Shown in pieces: positions 14,421 to 16,794 of a DNA stretch of 16,794 bases. Each line of letters begins with the position of its first letter. Position 1 is the first letter of the stretch. Under the pieces are notes generated by a model. That model was not told the DNA's origin, did no database searches, and worked only from the letters and a program-made list of their open reading frames with translations. Source of the stretch: CAYUYH01 sp964449175 (GTDB taxonomy: Bacteria > Planctomycetota > Phycisphaerae > SM23-33). The stretch covers positions 1-16,794 of the forward strand of contig CAYUYH010000025.1 in NCBI GenBank assembly GCA_964449175.1, in the 5' to 3' direction. Made by a program: the position numbers and the translations under genes.

Positions 14421-14464
14421 CGATTCCTCTTCGTGCCTGGTTGGCCTGTCGCCTGCCGGCGGAC

Positions 14465-14671
14465 CTAGCCTGCCTGCTCCGCCTGGAGCTCGCGCTGCCT
14501 CACGACCGTCATTATCCGCGCGATGTCGCGCCGGGCCTTGGTTATCATGGACGGGTCGGCCAGCTTCTCCGTCACCGACTGCGCCCGCAGGTCGAACAGG
14601 TGCCTGTGGAGCCTGTCCAACTCGCTGGACAACTCCGCATCGGTCAGTTCGCGTATCTCGTCTATCTTCAT
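14465..14671 (-). CDS. rpmC: 50S ribosomal protein L29
   Basis: L29 is a small helical-hairpin protein at the tunnel exit, near the docking site of trigger factor and SRP. The sequence MKIDEIRELTDAEL then LHRHLFDLRAQ and KARRDIARIMTVVRQREL match the family. I choose the ATG at 14671 (68 residues) with AGGA a few bases upstream; a GTG at 14686 would add five residues but has no binding site. The 44-base gap after it holds a small imperfect GC hairpin (14448-14464), not convincing as a terminator. Confidence 0.94.
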   Translation of the reverse strand: MKIDEIRELTDAELSSELDRLHRHLFDLRAQSVTEKLADPSMITKARRDIARIMTVVRQRELQAEQAG

Positions 14672-14686
14672 GGTGTCCTGGTGCAC

Positions 14687-15106
14687 CTAAAGCGCGTGGC
14701 GCCGCGCTGCCATCCGGCAGCGCATGGGCATCTTGCTGGCAGCGCGGCGGAGGGCCGCCTTGGCGGTGGGCTCGTCCACGCCGCCGATCTCGAACAGGAT
14801 GGTTCCCGGCTTGACCACGGCTACCCACTCGTCGGTCTCGCCCTTGCCGGTTCCCATTCGCACTTCCAGCGGCTTTGCGCTGACGGGCTTGTCCGGGAAG
14901 ATGCGGATGTAGACGCGACCTTCGCGATGCAGAAAGTGCGTGGCGGCGACCCGGCCGGCCTCGATCTGCCGGGCGGTGATCCAGCCGGACCCCATGCACC
15001 GCAGGCCGAAGTCCCCGAAGGCAACGGTATTGCCTCGGCTGGCGCACCCGCGCACGCGCCCGCGCTGCTGCTTGCGGTGCTTCACTCTCTTCGGCATCAT
15101 CGCCAT
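14687..15106 (-). CDS. rplP: 50S ribosomal protein L16
   Basis: L16 helps position tRNA in the A and P sites of the large subunit. The start MAMMPKRVKHRKQQRGRVRG, GSGWITARQIEAGR (39-52) and PDKPVSAKPLEVRMGTGKG (71-89) are diagnostic; 139 residues is the normal length. Several closely spaced ATG codons (15106, 15100, 15097) could each serve as the start; I take the first. The gene follows rpsC after 18 bases. Confidence 0.97.
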   Translation of the reverse strand: MAMMPKRVKHRKQQRGRVRGCASRGNTVAFGDFGLRCMGSGWITARQIEAGRVAATHFLHREGRVYIRIFPDKPVSAKPLEVRMGTGKGETDEWVAVVKPGTILFEIGGVDEPTAKAALRRAASKMPMRCRMAARRHAL

Positions 15107-15124
15107 GGTCGCACGTACCTCTCG

Positions 15125-16126
15125 TTACTTCTGCTCGCCCTGTCCTTCGGCCCGGTCGGCCGGCGCGGCGGGCGGTGTCTGCTCAGCCGGCGGCGCCTGC
15201 TCGGCTGGTGGTGCTTGCTCGGCAACTGGTTCGGTTTGGGGCTCGGCGGCCTGGGGCGGTTCGCTGGGGGCCTGCTTGGCGGCGGCCTTTCGCCTGCCCG
15301 CCGAACGCGACCCGCCCGGCCTGGGACCGGACGGTCCCGCTGATTGCTCGCCCCTGCGCGGGCCGCCACGTCCGCCGCCCGGGCCTCGCCCGCCACCGGC
15401 GCCGCGCTCGCCGCCGCCTACTCGTTCGCGGCGTCGTCTGGCTCGGGTCATGGCCGCCGCGGCGGCCTGCTCTTCCTCGCTGGGCTGCTCTCCAAACATC
15501 CCGCGGTAAACCCACACCTTCACGCCGATCGTGCCGTAGGTCGTGAAGCTCGTCGCGAAGCCATAGTCGACGTCCGCCTCGAGCGTGTGCAGCGGGATGC
15601 TGCCCATGATCACCTGCTCGCTGCGGCGCATCTCCGAGCCGCCGAGTCGGCCTGAGACCATTATCTTCACGCCCTTGGCGCCGGCCTGCATGGCACCCTC
15701 GGCCCGCTGCTTCATCGTGCGGCGGAAGCTCGCGCGCCGCTTCAGCTGGGAGGCGATTCCCTCGGCCAGCAGGCGTGCGTCCAGGTCGGGGTTGCGAATC
15801 TCTACAATGCTTATGTTCACTCGGCGGTTGGTCAGATGCTCCAACGCTTCCTTGAGCTTGTCCACTTCCGCGCCCCTGGGCCCGATTACCAGACCCGGGC
15901 GGGCGGTCTTCAGAATGACCTTCAGCTCCTCGCGGGTCCGCTCGATTTCCATCTCGCTGATGGCGGCATAGGGCGGCTGGCGGTTGAGGCGGTTGTCTAT
16001 GAACCGCCGGATGCGCTCGTCCTCGATCAGGAACTCGCCATAGTTGCCCTTGGGGGCGAACCACCTGCTCTTCCAGCCGATCGTCACGCCGGTGCGGAAA
16101 CTTATGGGAGATACCTTCTGACCCAT
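15125..16126 (-). CDS. rpsC: 30S ribosomal protein S3 with long low-complexity C-terminal tail
   Basis: S3 lies at the mRNA entry of the small subunit and has helicase-related activity there. The N-terminus MGQKVSPISFRTGVTIGW, the KH domain with the loop VIGPRG (80-85) and the C-terminal domain through TTYGTIGVKVWVYRG (195-209) are normal. Usual S3 is about 210 to 240 residues; this one is 333. The extra part is an Ala and Arg-rich stretch, an RGG-like Gly/Arg region (237-259), and an Ala/Pro/Glu/Gln tail with six-residue repeats (299-316). The tail is predicted to be disordered and shifts from basic to acidic. The start has GGAAGG 8 bases upstream. Confidence 0.97.
   Translation of the reverse strand: MGQKVSPISFRTGVTIGWKSRWFAPKGNYGEFLIEDERIRRFIDNRLNRQPPYAAISEMEIERTREELKVILKTARPGLVIGPRGAEVDKLKEALEHLTNRRVNISIVEIRNPDLDARLLAEGIASQLKRRASFRRTMKQRAEGAMQAGAKGVKIMVSGRLGGSEMRRSEQVIMGSIPLHTLEADVDYGFATSFTTYGTIGVKVWVYRGMFGEQPSEEEQAAAAAMTRARRRRERVGGGERGAGGGRGPGGGRGGPRRGEQSAGPSGPRPGGSRSAGRRKAAAKQAPSEPPQAAEPQTEPVAEQAPPAEQAPPAEQTPPAAPADRAEGQGEQK
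15179..15232 (-). repeat. Three 18-base tandem repeats in the rpsC tail
   Basis: Three consecutive units encode EPVAEQ, APPAEQ and APPAEQ (S3 residues 299-316), and a fourth begins with TPP. The units differ at synonymous positions, so the repeat is not a fresh duplication. This lies in the probably disordered end of S3. Confidence 0.75.
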
Positions 16127-16131
16127 GACCT

Positions 16132-16470
16132 CTACCTTCCTGCCGGTTCCTCGACAACCACCACAATGTGGCTGGTTCTCTTCATGATCGGATGCGCCCT
16201 GCCTCGGTCCTTCGGCTGGAAGCGCTTGATCGTCGGGCCCTCGTCCACGCGGGCTTCGTGCACGACCAGGTTGTGGACGTCGGCCTCGGCCTCGTTGGCG
16301 TTGCCGACGGCGCTGGTCAGCACCTTGGCGATCATTCCGGCGGCGCGGTTCGGCGTGAATTTCAGCGTGTTCAGCGCGACCTGCGCGTTCTGCCCGCGGA
16401 TCAGGTCGATGATGGGCCTGACCTTCGTGGCGCTGATCCGCGCGAATCTGTGTTTAGCCTGCCATGCCAT
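16132..16470 (-). CDS. rplV: 50S ribosomal protein L22
   Basis: L22 lines the peptide exit tunnel with an extended beta-hairpin. The core FARISATKVRPIIDLIRG (9-26), the helix NANEAEADVHNLVVHEA and the hairpin PKDRGRAHPIMKRTSHI (86-102) are diagnostic. Length 112 is normal. It lies 20 bases after rpsS and 5 bases before rpsC. Confidence 0.97.
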   Translation of the reverse strand: MAWQAKHRFARISATKVRPIIDLIRGQNAQVALNTLKFTPNRAAGMIAKVLTSAVGNANEAEADVHNLVVHEARVDEGPTIKRFQPKDRGRAHPIMKRTSHIVVVVEEPAGR

Positions 16471-16490
16471 CAGTCAATCTCGCCGGGCCG

Positions 16491-16763
16491 CTAGGTTGGC
16501 CTTCTGCCGCTGCTGTGTCCGCGGAACATGCGAGTCGGGCTGAACTCGCCGAGCTTGTGCCCGACCATGTCCTCGGTGACGAACACGCGGGTGAACACCT
16601 TGCCGTTGTGCACCAGGAACGTCATGCCGACGAACTCCGGCACGATCGTGCACGCCCGGGCCCAGGTCTTGATGGGCTCGCGGTTGCCGGAGTCGTTGGC
16701 CTTTTGGACCTTGCGGTACAGCTTTTCGTCGACGAACGGCCCTTTTTTCGCGCTCCTGGTCAT
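16491..16763 (-). CDS. rpsS: 30S ribosomal protein S19
   Basis: S19 lies in the head of the small subunit with S13 and contacts the large subunit. The start MTRSAKKGPFVDEKLYRKV, IKTWARACTIVPEFVG (31-46) and VTEDMVGHKLGEFSPTR (62-78) are diagnostic, and 90 residues is the normal length. The ATG has AGGA immediately upstream and overlaps a TGA in another frame (ATGA), consistent with coupling to the gene before it. Confidence 0.97.
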   Translation of the reverse strand: MTRSAKKGPFVDEKLYRKVQKANDSGNREPIKTWARACTIVPEFVGMTFLVHNGKVFTRVFVTEDMVGHKLGEFSPTRMFRGHSSGRRPT

Positions 16764-16794
16764 TTCCTTGTGCGTCCTTTTGCTCGGCCTGGCC
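16760..16794 (-). CDS. rplB: Probable last codons of ribosomal protein L2 (partial)
   Basis: One minus-strand frame entering from the right edge reads a basic peptide, PGRAKGRTRK, and then a TGA that overlaps the rpsS start as ATGA. In S10 operons the gene before rpsS is rplB, and L2 has a basic C-terminus, so this is probably its end. Ten residues are too few to prove it. Confidence 0.4.
   Translation of the reverse strand, partial: PGRAKGRTRK

Noticed and set aside
14448..14464. Hairpin after rpmC as a terminator
   Set aside because: The stem has a bulge and no U-run follows; rpsQ begins within a few tens of bases with a good ribosome binding site.

Overview
The window is bacterial, GC-rich chromosomal DNA made of two gene blocks that converge near base 2,700. 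The larger block, transcribed leftward from the right edge to about base 2,735, is a merged S10-spc-alpha ribosomal protein cluster. In transcription order it holds (rplB tail) rpsS, rplV, rpsC, rplP, rpmC, rpsQ, rplN, rplX, rplE, rpsN, rpsH, rplF, rplR, rpsE, rplO, secY, adk, map, rpmJ, rpsM, rpsK, rpsD, rpoA and rplQ, followed by a HIT-family nucleotide hydrolase and an exported cyclophilin. The smaller block (bases 1 to 2,684, rightward) holds the 3' end of purQ, a small HExxH metallopeptidase, a major facilitator transporter and a TIM-barrel protein resembling the DUF692/MNIO iron oxidase family.

The host cannot be named from this sequence alone. The gene order, the missing rpmD (L30), the type of PurQ C-terminus, the low-complexity tails on S3 and L17, and the mixed ATG/GTG/TTG starts would fit a planctomycete or related PVC-group bacterium; this is an inference of moderate strength. 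S4, S14 and L36 are all in their zinc-binding (Cys-containing) forms, and adenylate kinase has a four-Cys lid.

The leftward block is packed very tightly. Gaps are mostly 3 to 63 bases, and several junctions are 4-base stop/start overlaps (rplB/rpsS, rpsE/rplO, secY/adk), as expected for one long, translationally coupled transcript. It makes ribosomal subunit proteins, the RNA polymerase alpha subunit, the SecY translocation channel, adenylate kinase and methionine aminopeptidase. The gene usually found between map and rpmJ (infA) and the one between rpsE and rplO (rpmD) are both absent. No intergenic stretch longer than 63 bases occurs anywhere, and I saw no tRNA, rRNA, CRISPR array or insertion sequence.

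Most of the window is ordinary housekeeping sequence. The points most worth a second look are an in-frame N-terminal extension of about 71 residues on SecY that looks like two extra membrane segments, the DUF692-like protein translationally coupled to an MFS transporter, and the long disordered tails on S3 and L17. I did not find a clearly new multi-gene system.
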